Shown here: positions 7,259 to 16,673 of the stretch, in pieces
How the letters are laid out: every line of letters starts with the position of its first letter
Position numbering within the stretch: position 1 is the stretch's first letter
From: Candidatus Omnitrophota bacterium
GTDB lineage: Bacteria > Hinthialibacterota > Hinthialibacteria > Hinthialibacterales > JAKPRU01
Length of the DNA stretch: 64,000 nucleotides
NCBI GenBank assembly: GCA_029570205.1
Contig: JAKQSI010000034.1
Span: 1 to 64,000, forward strand
Reading direction: 5' to 3'
Notes under the pieces: generated by a model
What the model saw: only the letters and a program-made list of their open reading frames with translations
The model's database searches: none
Told to the model about the DNA's origin: nothing
Made by a program: the position numbers and the translations under genes

Positions 7259-10200
7259 TTACCGTGGGGGGATTTCTTTCCGGAGATCATCCTGATACAG
7301 ACCGATTTCATCAATGGGAATCGGGCGGAAACCGGATATCCGCAGGCCCGGTGCATCCGCTTTCCACGCAAGGTTACCGGAAGTCAGGTCCAGAAAACCG
7401 GGGTCGATGCGAGTAACCGTATTGTCCAATGTGTCTTGTTTGTCCTCGCCGCGGACCAGGAAATTCACACAATTGACCGAAAGGTTACGCCAGATTCGAT
7501 TCACAAAGGGATTCTCCCGCAATCGCGCCAGATCGGGATACCGAGTACTGTACGGAGGTTCCGTCGCTTTGACAGCGTTTATGAATCCCTTGATGGTATC
7601 CGAATCCAGGAACTCGGCCCACCGCTCCTCGGTCCAGCACGAGAGACTGATGCCGAAACGGCAATCCACAAATAAATTATTATCAATCCAATTGTCCTTG
7701 CCGCCATGAATCTGTACCCCGCCAAAATTACCGTCCGACGCCCGGTAAAACACATTTCCATAGATGACCGTCCCGCAAATTGCGTCGTCCAGTCGAATCC
7801 CCGCCTGGCCGCACGCCTGTCCGCTGCCGATGTCATGCCAGAAATTGTAGCGAAAGACATTCCCCCGATAGGTCGGATTGAGAAACATGTCGATGCCCCC
7901 CTGATCGTCCGATTCGCGCACAACATTGTAGACATCGTTATATTCCACTAGATGATCGTTGCCTTCGATACGCATCGCATGGCATGGGGTGTCATGGAAA
8001 CGATTGTGCGCGACACGGATTCCCACACCGTCCATATACACCGCGGGCGTGTATGTGCGGTCGATTCGCGAGAAATCGTAGACATGACAATTCTCTAGGA
8101 CATGCCCGGCCGGTGTCAGAGTCTGCCGATTTCCTCCGCTCACGCTTAATCCTCCCCGCCCAAGCGTATACAGGTCGCACGCCATTACAATATGGTTCGA
8201 TCCGCCGCTGATCTGAATCCCCGTCCCGGCACAGCAACGTACCGTACAATCGAGAACACGGCAGGCCTCACCCTCCTTTATGGTCATCCCATCTCCCCGT
8301 CCCGATCCGAAGGTTAATCCTTTCAGGGTTACATGCGACACATCGCGGAGAGCAATCAGCGGGTCCTCGATTCTCGATATGACAACATCTGCATTACGGA
8401 GGTCGCCGGGCGGATAGAGGTACAGAATACCCGTTTCGCGGTCGAGATACCATTCGCCCGGCATATCAATCTCTTCCAGCAGATTGAACATTCGGAAGGG
8501 CTGACCTTCCTTGAAACCGTACCCCGCGCCGTCCGCCGTCGTGATTTCTCTTTTCTCGAAATCGATCTTGTCTACTCGGAGCGTTGCGTCCGCCCAGTCA
8601 TAATACCAGTAGCCATAGACCATGGGATCTCGGGCCGTCTTCCATCGGTCCATGCGGGGCGAATCGAAGATAAATTGTCCGGTTTTGTCTTTCCGGTCCG
8701 GATCCGGTTCAATGATTTTCCCTGTGCGGACAAATCCCTCATTCGGCCAGCGCGCAGGGATCATGGCTTTCTGATTCACAAACAATTCGAGCGAAACATT
8801 CCTCGGCTCTTTTGCGCCGAAACCTCGCGAAAAAAGACCGCCGTATTCCGTTATGTTCAACGCTTTCAGGTTCACCTGCAATACTTTGTCCCGCGCCTCC
8901 TCCGGCAGGCGGGCAAGAATCGCCGAATCGGTTACAGGGACAAAACCGCTAACGTGCGCACCGGCGTCAAACACCGCTTCCTGGCCCTCTGCTGTAGAAA
9001 ACACTACCGGCGAGTCTGCTGTCCCCGAAATCTCCGAAGTGATTTCTATCGAGGCAGAAAGCGGATAGGTACCCCCTGCAAATTGAACGTGTACTCCACC
9101 TCTCGGAAGTCCGGCCCGCTTGATCTTCCGCACCTCCTCAACGGCGCGCATGAAGGTCGCAAACGGCTTATCTTGAGACCCTGAATTCGTGTCGTCGCCA
9201 TCAGCCGCGCTTACAAAAAGACGGACAGCCGGTTCCGGCAGGGGTTCCAGCCGTGTCCGTGTCGCTTTCGGATCTCGTGCCGGAAGACCTTCTTTCAATC
9301 GTCGGAGTTCGCAAATGCGCTCATCCGTTTCCCAGCCATGGTGCGCTGGAATGCCGGGCAACTCCTTTACTTTTGCGTAAGCGCGAATGGCGGCGCCGTA
9401 TTTCCGCTCGAATTCGAAAGATCGCCCGATCTGCATTTGCGCGATGCTGCGACGTTCCGGTCCGGCCTGATTATTCTTAACCACTTTGTTCAATACCGAA
9501 CGAGCGTCATGATAGCGGCCGGCCTCAATCCGCATATTTCCCCACTCGATTCGCAAGTCCGAATCGGGGATATCCCTGTCCTCCAGCGCCTGAACGGCCT
9601 TTCGAAAATGTGCATCGGCAACCGAATAGTCTCTTTCGTCACGTGCTTCCCTGGCGAGACCGATTTCCAGTTTAGCCATCTGCTCTATGTCCGCCTGCCC
9701 CGCCAATAACTGTTCCAGTTTTTTTGCTGATTTCCCCCGATCCTGAATTCTAGCTTTGAATAAACCGATCATGTCCATCGGAATCGATTTGAATCCCAAT
9801 CCGAAGGCGGGTGAGTCAGCCTGTAGCCGGAAGTCATGTTTCGCTGCATCTACAAAATGGGGGGTATCACCGATCAAATTGTCTTGTATGGTCAAGTAAG
9901 GACGCGCAACGGCCTCCACACGATCCCATTCCCCACCCGCACAGATGTTTCGCGCAATAACGTTACCCCTGGGCGCTTTTGGTTCATCATCCAGGATGGA
10001 AAGAAGCTTCGGATATCTTGATTTATATGGTTCCTCTTTGTAGGCAATGTCGGAAAGGGTTCCCTTTTCTTTTGCCTCCTTGATCCACTCATCGGCGTGG
10101 TACGCCGCCCAACCGAGAGCGCGAGCGTCTACATGCAGCGCCGGATTACAGTCGATAAAGATATTATTCACTACCGTGCAATCCCGTCCGCCGCCAATAA

Positions 10201-11800
10201 AAGCTGCGGCGGTTACTTTGCGGAAAACATTCCCATAGATATCGGCCGACGCGAACATGTCGTCCAGGTACACACCGACACAGCCGCGATTTTCAAAGCC
10301 GGTTACATCATGCATGTAGTTGCAACGGATCACATTACCGCGCATGGTCCAATTCCGACCGGCATAAATCGCGCCTGCGTCGTTGGATTCAAAGCAGACA
10401 TGGTGGATTTCGTTGTACTCGATCACGTGTTCATTACCCCCGAAAAGGATGCCGATGTGCGGGGCCGAATGAATCAGATTATTGGCGACACGATTTCCGA
10501 CGCCTTCTATGGCTACCCCGGCCTGGTACATGCGGAATACACGGCCATAGTGATGAATATGATTGTTCTCGGCGAAGAGACCGCCCGGCTTCAATGTTAT
10601 GCGGTCGCCGCCGCGGAGGCTGACTCCGCCTCTTCCCGTCTGGTAGATTTCGCTGCCGATAACTCCGTGATTGTCCCCGGACAGTTCTGCGCCCTGACCG
10701 CCGAGGTTGCGCATGATACACCGCTCAATCCGGTTGTTCCTGCCTCCCTCGATGCGCACAGCCGTGCCCCGCGCAGCCTCCAGGGTAAATCCGGCCACGG
10801 TGACATTAGAGGTGTCCTTCATTTCAATGAGGTTATTGAGTACAGAGACAACGGTTGGACCGATATGTTTAAAAGCAAGCCAGGTGGGAGGCCACAGGTA
10901 AAGAATACCGGTTTCCCGGTCCAGGTAATACTCACCGGGTGCGTCAAGCTCGGACAGCATATTGAACGCATAATACCACTGGCCCTTTCGGTAGCCGTAA
11001 GAATGGTATGGAGGTTTGACGGCCAGGATCCTTTTATCTGAATCGATAGACTCGATCGGCTGGCGTTGATCCGACCAGTCCCAGAACCAGTACCCGTGAA
11101 GCCAGGGGTCTTTTTCCCGCAGCCATCGCTGAGGGCGGTCTCCTTCGTAATAGAACTTGCCCGTCTTGCTGCCCGGAATCCCATGGATGCTATGCCCATC
11201 CTCCTCTACCAAGCCTGCGATACGAACAAATCCTTTATTGGGCCACCGCGCGATCCGGAGAGGCATGTCATCGTGAAATACCTCCAGTCCGCCGCCATCG
11301 GGCGGCCCATAGTCGGTGATACCCTGGCTTTTGAGATCGGTCTGGTAGACGTGAACTCGCGCGGCATCATCCATCTGCTTCAGAACATCCGGGTCAGTAA
11401 CCTGCGTGAATCCGCCCACGGGACGCCCTCCGCAAAGGCGGACTTCCTCGCCGGGGTAAGCGGTATAGACGACCCGGGAATCATTTGTGCCGGAATCCTC
11501 CGAGGTCAATTGCAGCGGCTCCTGCATGTAATAAGTGCCCGCACGGACTACAACAAACACATCGCCATCCGGGAGGGTCCCGGTGTTTCGAAGCCGTCGG
11601 ATTTCATCCCGCGCGCGCTGGAGTGTCGCAAAAGGGCCATCCGACGCATCGCTATTGGGCCTGGCCGGCCGACCCGACCCGACATCGCTGCCCTGCCTGG
11701 AGACAAAGAAAACCGCCGAATTCTCGCTGCTTGCCCATACCGGCAGGCTGCTCCATGCCGCGATTGTGACGATCAGAACCAAAGCGCGTGTGCCGTTCAT
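7259..11800 (-). CDS. Secreted double right-handed beta-helix protein
   Basis: 1513 residues with a signal peptide (MNGTRALVLIVTIAAWSSLP, cleavage near VWA-SS). Two homologous halves each begin with the opening seen in secreted beta-helix polysaccharide enzymes: FFVSRQGSDVGSG with GPFATLQRARDEI at about residue 65, and LFVSAADGDDTNSG with KPFATFMRAVEEV at about 905. Each continues into Asn-rich coils such as GGRNNRIERCIMRNLGG, VEYNEIHHVCFESND and VEYNDVYNVVRESDDQGG. Between them (about 715-880) is a helical, TPR-like linker. The fold and export point to polysaccharide lyase or glycosidase activity, but I cannot identify catalytic residues. The start is set by GGAGG 8 bases upstream of ATG 11800. 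It is divergent from the next secreted protein. Confidence 0.85.
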   Translation of the reverse strand: MNGTRALVLIVTIAAWSSLPVWASSENSAVFFVSRQGSDVGSGRPARPNSDASDGPFATLQRARDEIRRLRNTGTLPDGDVFVVVRAGTYYMQEPLQLTSEDSGTNDSRVVYTAYPGEEVRLCGGRPVGGFTQVTDPDVLKQMDDAARVHVYQTDLKSQGITDYGPPDGGGLEVFHDDMPLRIARWPNKGFVRIAGLVEEDGHSIHGIPGSKTGKFYYEGDRPQRWLREKDPWLHGYWFWDWSDQRQPIESIDSDKRILAVKPPYHSYGYRKGQWYYAFNMLSELDAPGEYYLDRETGILYLWPPTWLAFKHIGPTVVSVLNNLIEMKDTSNVTVAGFTLEAARGTAVRIEGGRNNRIERCIMRNLGGQGAELSGDNHGVIGSEIYQTGRGGVSLRGGDRITLKPGGLFAENNHIHHYGRVFRMYQAGVAIEGVGNRVANNLIHSAPHIGILFGGNEHVIEYNEIHHVCFESNDAGAIYAGRNWTMRGNVIRCNYMHDVTGFENRGCVGVYLDDMFASADIYGNVFRKVTAAAFIGGGRDCTVVNNIFIDCNPALHVDARALGWAAYHADEWIKEAKEKGTLSDIAYKEEPYKSRYPKLLSILDDEPKAPRGNVIARNICAGGEWDRVEAVARPYLTIQDNLIGDTPHFVDAAKHDFRLQADSPAFGLGFKSIPMDMIGLFKARIQDRGKSAKKLEQLLAGQADIEQMAKLEIGLAREARDERDYSVADAHFRKAVQALEDRDIPDSDLRIEWGNMRIEAGRYHDARSVLNKVVKNNQAGPERRSIAQMQIGRSFEFERKYGAAIRAYAKVKELPGIPAHHGWETDERICELRRLKEGLPARDPKATRTRLEPLPEPAVRLFVSAADGDDTNSGSQDKPFATFMRAVEEVRKIKRAGLPRGGVHVQFAGGTYPLSASIEITSEISGTADSPVVFSTAEGQEAVFDAGAHVSGFVPVTDSAILARLPEEARDKVLQVNLKALNITEYGGLFSRGFGAKEPRNVSLELFVNQKAMIPARWPNEGFVRTGKIIEPDPDRKDKTGQFIFDSPRMDRWKTARDPMVYGYWYYDWADATLRVDKIDFEKREITTADGAGYGFKEGQPFRMFNLLEEIDMPGEWYLDRETGILYLYPPGDLRNADVVISRIEDPLIALRDVSHVTLKGLTFGSGRGDGMTIKEGEACRVLDCTVRCCAGTGIQISGGSNHIVMACDLYTLGRGGLSVSGGNRQTLTPAGHVLENCHVYDFSRIDRTYTPAVYMDGVGIRVAHNRFHDTPCHAMRIEGNDHLVEYNDVYNVVRESDDQGGIDMFLNPTYRGNVFRYNFWHDIGSGQACGQAGIRLDDAICGTVIYGNVFYRASDGNFGGVQIHGGKDNWIDNNLFVDCRFGISLSCWTEERWAEFLDSDTIKGFINAVKATEPPYSTRYPDLARLRENPFVNRIWRNLSVNCVNFLVRGEDKQDTLDNTVTRIDPGFLDLTSGNLAWKADAPGLRISGFRPIPIDEIGLYQDDLRKEIPPR

Positions 11801-11905
11801 CGGTAATCCTCCACAGTTGGAAACTGGTACCAATCATGCGACATATTCCGAAATCTTTCCAGTCCCCCGGATCTATCCACCGCCCCCCACTACAGGGAAC
11901 ATCTG

Positions 11906-11914
11906 TGCTATGCT
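11906..11914 (+). promoter_or_regulatory. Possible extended -10 promoter
   Basis: TGCTATGCT matches the extended -10 pattern TGnTATnnT and sits 65 bases before the 985-residue secreted protein. No -35 match is obvious, so this is tentative. Confidence 0.3.
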
Positions 11915-11978
11915 TTAAGGGATACAGAGCCACGCAAAGCGCTCAACTCATATCCGCCCGGAGTACAGGATTAACAAC

Positions 11979-14936
11979 ATGACAAGAACCCCGCAAAGTG
12001 ATTTATTCGCCACACAATCTGTTCGTTTAAACATTTTAGGATTAATTCTCATGCTTTTCTTTTTGTCCGCCGCGAAGGGACTGACAGAGTCGGCGGCTCT
12101 GAAACCCGGCGTGCGCATTTACATCCACCCCGTCGATCCCCGACAGCACCCGGATTATGACCGTCACCATGTCAAGCCGCCGAGCTGGGAGACATTCGGC
12201 AACCGAACGCATTTTACCTGCCTGCGGGGTTTTGCTACGGAGGATAGCCGTCTTGTCGGCTACGAAGAGGAACTCGACAAATACACGAACACATACAATC
12301 TCGGAGATGTCATCTGGCCTTCATATCCTGTTTTGTTTGCAGAGAACCTCGGCGATTTGCTCGATGCGATAAAACGGCGGGATCTGTACCTGTTCGATAT
12401 CTGGGGCTTTGTCCCCGGTTCCGGTCCGGGCGGTTATTGGCAACAGTTTACGGTCGATCCCTCTGTGTTGGAGTTAATGGAACAGAAACTTGGAGAGCGC
12501 TGGCTGGGGATGGATGTCGGGGAGCAGGATGGACGCTACATCGGGGGGTATGCCTCGATGATGGTCCCGATATCGGCTGGGCGGTGTGACCAGTACCTGA
12601 ATTTCCAACGTCACTTCGAGCGGATGTGCAACGATCTCGGCAACAAGATGGCGGCTCTTCTCTCATTGAATTTCGGGCATCATTTTCTGAAAGAAGGGGT
12701 ATACACGTTAATCGGCGCAGAGACCGCCCAGGGATTGCCCAATTCCCAGGTGTATTATTCGTTTATTCGCGGGGCGGGGAAGCAGTATGGTGTACTGTGG
12801 TTCGGGAATGCTTCCGTGTTCAATCGGTGGGGATGGAAGACTTATGGCCCAGAAGGGAAATCGGACGGATACGAATACGGGCCGACAAAAGGAAGTAGCC
12901 TGAGCCTGTTGAAACGCCTTCTGTACAGCCATATTCTCTACAATTCCGTCACCGTCGGGTTTGAAAACGGCTGGTTCGATTCCGAAGGCACGCTGTCTCC
13001 CATCGGGCGCATCCAACAGGCCGCGCAAGAATGGATAAACAGGAACGGGGAGCCTGGTGTGATGATTACTCCCATCGCGGTAATGCAAGACTTCTATTCC
13101 GGCTGGTCCTTCCCGCGGCACCTGTATACCGATAATGTTTACCGTGTGTGGGGTAATCTTCCATACGGCCAGGGCGACTATTTTACAGACGGGGTACTCG
13201 ACATGATCTATCCCGGATACCAGAATTCCTCATATTACCACGACGAAACCGGATTTCTGACCTCCACACCATACGGTGACGCAGCGGATTGCATACTCAG
13301 CGACGCACCCGATTGGCTTCTTCGGCGATATAATCTTGTGGTTGTCACAGGAGAATTAGAGGGGGGGCAGGAGATCGGAGATCGCCTTGAGGAGTATGTG
13401 AAACAGGGCGGGCACTTGGTAATCACCGCAGGAAATGTGCGGAAGTTCGCCCAGGGTGTCGGCGGGATTCGGGCAACCGGTCCGGTAAAGGAGTACCCGG
13501 CGGGGACGAGGGTTTTAGTTGATGAGCAGGAATACCTGGAAACACAGCCGTTCCAATTAACCGAATTGGAGATCCCCGAGGCCTCGGAAGTTCTGGCGTT
13601 CCATGACGAGACGCCCGTTGCTGCAAGGATTAAATGCGGCGAAGGCGATATCACGGTGTTCGCGAGTCTGTACGGAGTTCCATCGAAACCGGCCTGGGAA
13701 GGTCCGGTCAAGAGTGAAATCGACACACCGTTACCGAAACCGTATCCGTTACTGGAACATGTTCGGGCATTGATTGACGAGTCTCTGCGTGACCAATTAC
13801 TATTCGAAGCAGGTGACGGACTGGGGTGGGTCACATGCCGGAGAGGGGAAGGCGATTACCTGCTCGGTGTGTTCAACAATTCTTATCAGCAGAAACCTTT
13901 TGAAATCGTTTCTCACTGCGGTGACATTCTTGCAATCGAGGAGACTCCTCTTGATCGATCGGAAAGGGACGCGATCGGTTACCTGCCGGAATTGGTTAAG
14001 GGTTCGGAAATTGGGACAGGCGACGGAACGCATATCGCCGGGGGTGATGTCCGTATCTTTCGCGTCCGCACCAGGGAGAGAAATATCGAGGTTATTTCCG
14101 ACACGACATTACAGCAGACTCCAACAGAGTGTATTCTACTTCTTAGAGACATTCCATCAATAAAGGAAGCGGTACAGCGCCGCCCGACATTTTTCGAGCA
14201 CTGGGACGGCGTTATGGTCGATTGGCGGTATCTGCGAAATCGCGAGCGAAGGACAATTGAAGAAGAGGCCGGCTGGATTGATCGTCAGAGTCTCCGCGTG
14301 GTAGTTGATCTGTCGTCCGGTCTGAATCTGTATCCCGATCTTCGTCTCGTGGAGAACATGCCCGATGAGTATGCGGCCGGCATGGCGGCGGTCCGTGATG
14401 TGATTCAAAAGACAGCATTGCTGGGGGCACATGATCTGGTCATGTCGCTTCATCGTCCGCCGGAGACCAACTATACGCGGGAGCAGACTCGGAAAGACTT
14501 TGAGAATAGCCTGCGGGAAATCTGTCGACTATCCGGTGAAAAGGGAATTACCGTTTATCTCCGGGTTTCGCCCAATAAGCCGCCTTATTCCATCGAGGAA
14601 GCTCGGCAATACATTGAGGCTGTGGGTGCTCCGAATCTTCGAATAGCCGTATGTACCGCGGCCATATCGGCAGGAGAATCATCTGCGCGGGATTCACTGA
14701 AGGCGGTAAAGGATCATATAGGGCTTTGGCTCGTTGCCATGCCTGGATTTGACATCGCCGGCAAACTGTGGAGTGTACACGAACATCCGGCAGGACATTC
14801 ATCGGTGGAATCGCTACGCGACATTCTCACTGTCCTGCCGGACATACCGGTTGTGTTGGATTGCGTTTATTCCAATCACGATGAGGAATACGCGGATGTT
14901 AAGGTCCTGGAAGACATGGAACTGGGGATCAAGTAG
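11979..14936 (+). CDS. Large secreted protein, putative glycoside hydrolase-like
   Basis: 985 residues with an N-terminal signal (NILGLILMLFFLSAAKG). The first about 400 residues are rich in aromatic and acidic residues and look like a TIM-barrel carbohydrate enzyme (GVLWFGNASVFNRWGWKTYG, SVTVGFENGWFDSEG). Around 430-560 is an alpha/beta segment resembling the glutamine-amidotransferase-like domain attached to some glycosidases (YNLVVVTGELEGG, YVKQGGHLVITAGN). The C-terminal 300 residues contain a second barrel-like region (HWDGVMVDWRYLRNRER). I do not recognise the family, and catalytic Glu/Asp residues cannot be fixed by eye. Its position between a beta-helix protein and a sugar kinase supports a carbohydrate role. 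Confidence 0.65.
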   Translation: MTRTPQSDLFATQSVRLNILGLILMLFFLSAAKGLTESAALKPGVRIYIHPVDPRQHPDYDRHHVKPPSWETFGNRTHFTCLRGFATEDSRLVGYEEELDKYTNTYNLGDVIWPSYPVLFAENLGDLLDAIKRRDLYLFDIWGFVPGSGPGGYWQQFTVDPSVLELMEQKLGERWLGMDVGEQDGRYIGGYASMMVPISAGRCDQYLNFQRHFERMCNDLGNKMAALLSLNFGHHFLKEGVYTLIGAETAQGLPNSQVYYSFIRGAGKQYGVLWFGNASVFNRWGWKTYGPEGKSDGYEYGPTKGSSLSLLKRLLYSHILYNSVTVGFENGWFDSEGTLSPIGRIQQAAQEWINRNGEPGVMITPIAVMQDFYSGWSFPRHLYTDNVYRVWGNLPYGQGDYFTDGVLDMIYPGYQNSSYYHDETGFLTSTPYGDAADCILSDAPDWLLRRYNLVVVTGELEGGQEIGDRLEEYVKQGGHLVITAGNVRKFAQGVGGIRATGPVKEYPAGTRVLVDEQEYLETQPFQLTELEIPEASEVLAFHDETPVAARIKCGEGDITVFASLYGVPSKPAWEGPVKSEIDTPLPKPYPLLEHVRALIDESLRDQLLFEAGDGLGWVTCRRGEGDYLLGVFNNSYQQKPFEIVSHCGDILAIEETPLDRSERDAIGYLPELVKGSEIGTGDGTHIAGGDVRIFRVRTRERNIEVISDTTLQQTPTECILLLRDIPSIKEAVQRRPTFFEHWDGVMVDWRYLRNRERRTIEEEAGWIDRQSLRVVVDLSSGLNLYPDLRLVENMPDEYAAGMAAVRDVIQKTALLGAHDLVMSLHRPPETNYTREQTRKDFENSLREICRLSGEKGITVYLRVSPNKPPYSIEEARQYIEAVGAPNLRIAVCTAAISAGESSARDSLKAVKDHIGLWLVAMPGFDIAGKLWSVHEHPAGHSSVESLRDILTVLPDIPVVLDCVYSNHDEEYADVKVLEDMELGIK

Positions 14937-15041
14937 CGATGCGTGCCTTGTGCATACCTCGAAGGACAGCGCGAAGGGACTGGACGATTATTCGCGGGCG
15001 TAGTTGATAAAAATAGATTTTCTCGACATGGAGTGAGAGCG

Positions 15042-16559
15042 ATGAACGAAGAACCCTTGTTGGTCGGAGTCGATATTGGCGCAACAGGTATCAAAGCCGG
15101 TTTTTTCCGCACAGACGGAACGATTGCAGCCAAGGCACAACGTCCCAACGGCCCCCGGCCCCAACCGGGCGGCGAGAGCGGTTGGTGGATCTGGGATGCG
15201 GACGAAATGTGGAGGAAAGTTTGTTCCTGCCTGAAGGAATGTATGGAGGAGACCGAGCGTGGCAGGCCGGCAGCGGTGGCGGTTACGGGATTCGGCACGG
15301 ACGGTCTTCCCATCGACCGGCACGGGAAGGCGTTGTATCCGATTATCAGTTGGCATTGCTCTCGTACTGTTCCACAGCGCGACCGGCTTTTGCAACAGGT
15401 AGCCCCCGAGGAACTGTTCGATATCACCGGCTATCATCCGTATCCGATTAATGCGATTCATCGCTGGATGTGGCTGCGTGAATACGCCCCCGAGGCTCTC
15501 GATCAGGCGTATCGCTGGCTACAGGTTCAGGACCTCATTGCGTACCGTCTGTCGCGTGAATGCGCTACGGATGCGACAATCGCGTCTACCACCATGGCGC
15601 TGGATATCCGCAACCGGGCCTGGTCCGAGGGGCTTCTGGGGCTTTCCGGAATGCCGCCGGACCGCCTGTGCCCGATCCGCGAATCCGGTACCGTGATCGG
15701 TACCGTGACAAAAGAATCCTCCGAAAGCACCGGCCTGCCGGTCGGCATTCCTGTAGTCACCGGCGGACACGACTGCGAGCTGGGGGCGCTGGGCGCCGGT
15801 GTAAGCGATCCGTACACGTTTATCGATATTACAGGAACTTGGGAAATTATTGCGGCCGTAGTAAATGAATGTAACCCGACACCCGGCATGTACCGTGCCG
15901 GGCTGGATTACGAATGCCACGCTTTGCCGGGACAGTGGATTCTCCAGGGGCTGATGATCGCCGGTGGAATTATTGAGTGGCTCGGCCGGCAGTTCTATCG
16001 TGACATAACCGATGCCGAAACGCTGTATCAGGCCATGATCTCGGATGCGGCAAAAGTAATGCCCGGGAGTGAGGGAGTGTCCCTGTTCCCGTGCTGGGTG
16101 GGCGGAATGGGTCCATATTTCGCGTATGGGTCTCTGGGCGCCGTGACCGGACTATGTACAACTACCGATCGGTCGCATATCGCTCGCGCGGCGTGGGAGG
16201 CGCTGTGTTTTCAGTTGCGCCGCCAGTTGGATGCGATTGAAAAAGAGACCGGCGTTTCCGCACGCAAATTCCGTGTTATCGGCGGCGGGCAGAAGAATTC
16301 GTTCTGGAACAGAATGAAAGCCGATGTAACCGGCCGGACAGTCGAAATAGCCTGCTTTGAGGAGGCGACAATTCTTGGCGCAGCCATTGCGGCCGGGATC
16401 GGAGCCGGGATATATTACTCGGTCACGGAAGCGCTGGCGGCGATCTCATTCCCTGTCGAGGAAGCGGACCCCGACCCGAGCCTGCGGAACATCTACGACG
16501 ATCTTTATGAAAGCCGTACCGAACAACTACCGAAGGGATTGGCAATTGCTGCACAATGA
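15042..16559 (+). CDS. FGGY-family carbohydrate kinase
   Basis: 505 residues of the xylulokinase/gluconokinase-type FGGY family, which phosphorylate sugars or polyols with ATP. The N-terminal phosphate loop is VGVDIGATGIKAGFF. The catalytic Asp is in TGGHDCELGALGAG, an adenosine-side motif is ITGTWEI, and the C-terminal signature is GGGQKNSFWNRMKADVTGR, close to xylulokinase GGGxKSxxWxQ. Length is typical. The start ATG 15042 follows GGAGTGAGAGCG; an upstream in-frame ATG at 14943 lacks a good site. The gene probably lies in one transcript with the upstream secreted protein, consistent with using a released sugar. Substrate unknown. Confidence 0.88.
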   Translation: MNEEPLLVGVDIGATGIKAGFFRTDGTIAAKAQRPNGPRPQPGGESGWWIWDADEMWRKVCSCLKECMEETERGRPAAVAVTGFGTDGLPIDRHGKALYPIISWHCSRTVPQRDRLLQQVAPEELFDITGYHPYPINAIHRWMWLREYAPEALDQAYRWLQVQDLIAYRLSRECATDATIASTTMALDIRNRAWSEGLLGLSGMPPDRLCPIRESGTVIGTVTKESSESTGLPVGIPVVTGGHDCELGALGAGVSDPYTFIDITGTWEIIAAVVNECNPTPGMYRAGLDYECHALPGQWILQGLMIAGGIIEWLGRQFYRDITDAETLYQAMISDAAKVMPGSEGVSLFPCWVGGMGPYFAYGSLGAVTGLCTTTDRSHIARAAWEALCFQLRRQLDAIEKETGVSARKFRVIGGGQKNSFWNRMKADVTGRTVEIACFEEATILGAAIAAGIGAGIYYSVTEALAAISFPVEEADPDPSLRNIYDDLYESRTEQLPKGLAIAAQ

Positions 16560-16673
16560 CATGTCGCATCTTCACACTTCCGTGCACAAGGGGAGCAGGT
16601 TCCTCTTTCGCCGGAAGAGGGGCAGGAGGAGGGAGACAACTACACCGCATATCTTTTACTGAGGAAAATCTTC

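Noticed and set aside
12448-15003. Several short frames overlapping the 985-residue secreted protein
   Set aside because: They are in other frames of one continuous, signal-peptide-bearing gene and have no motifs.
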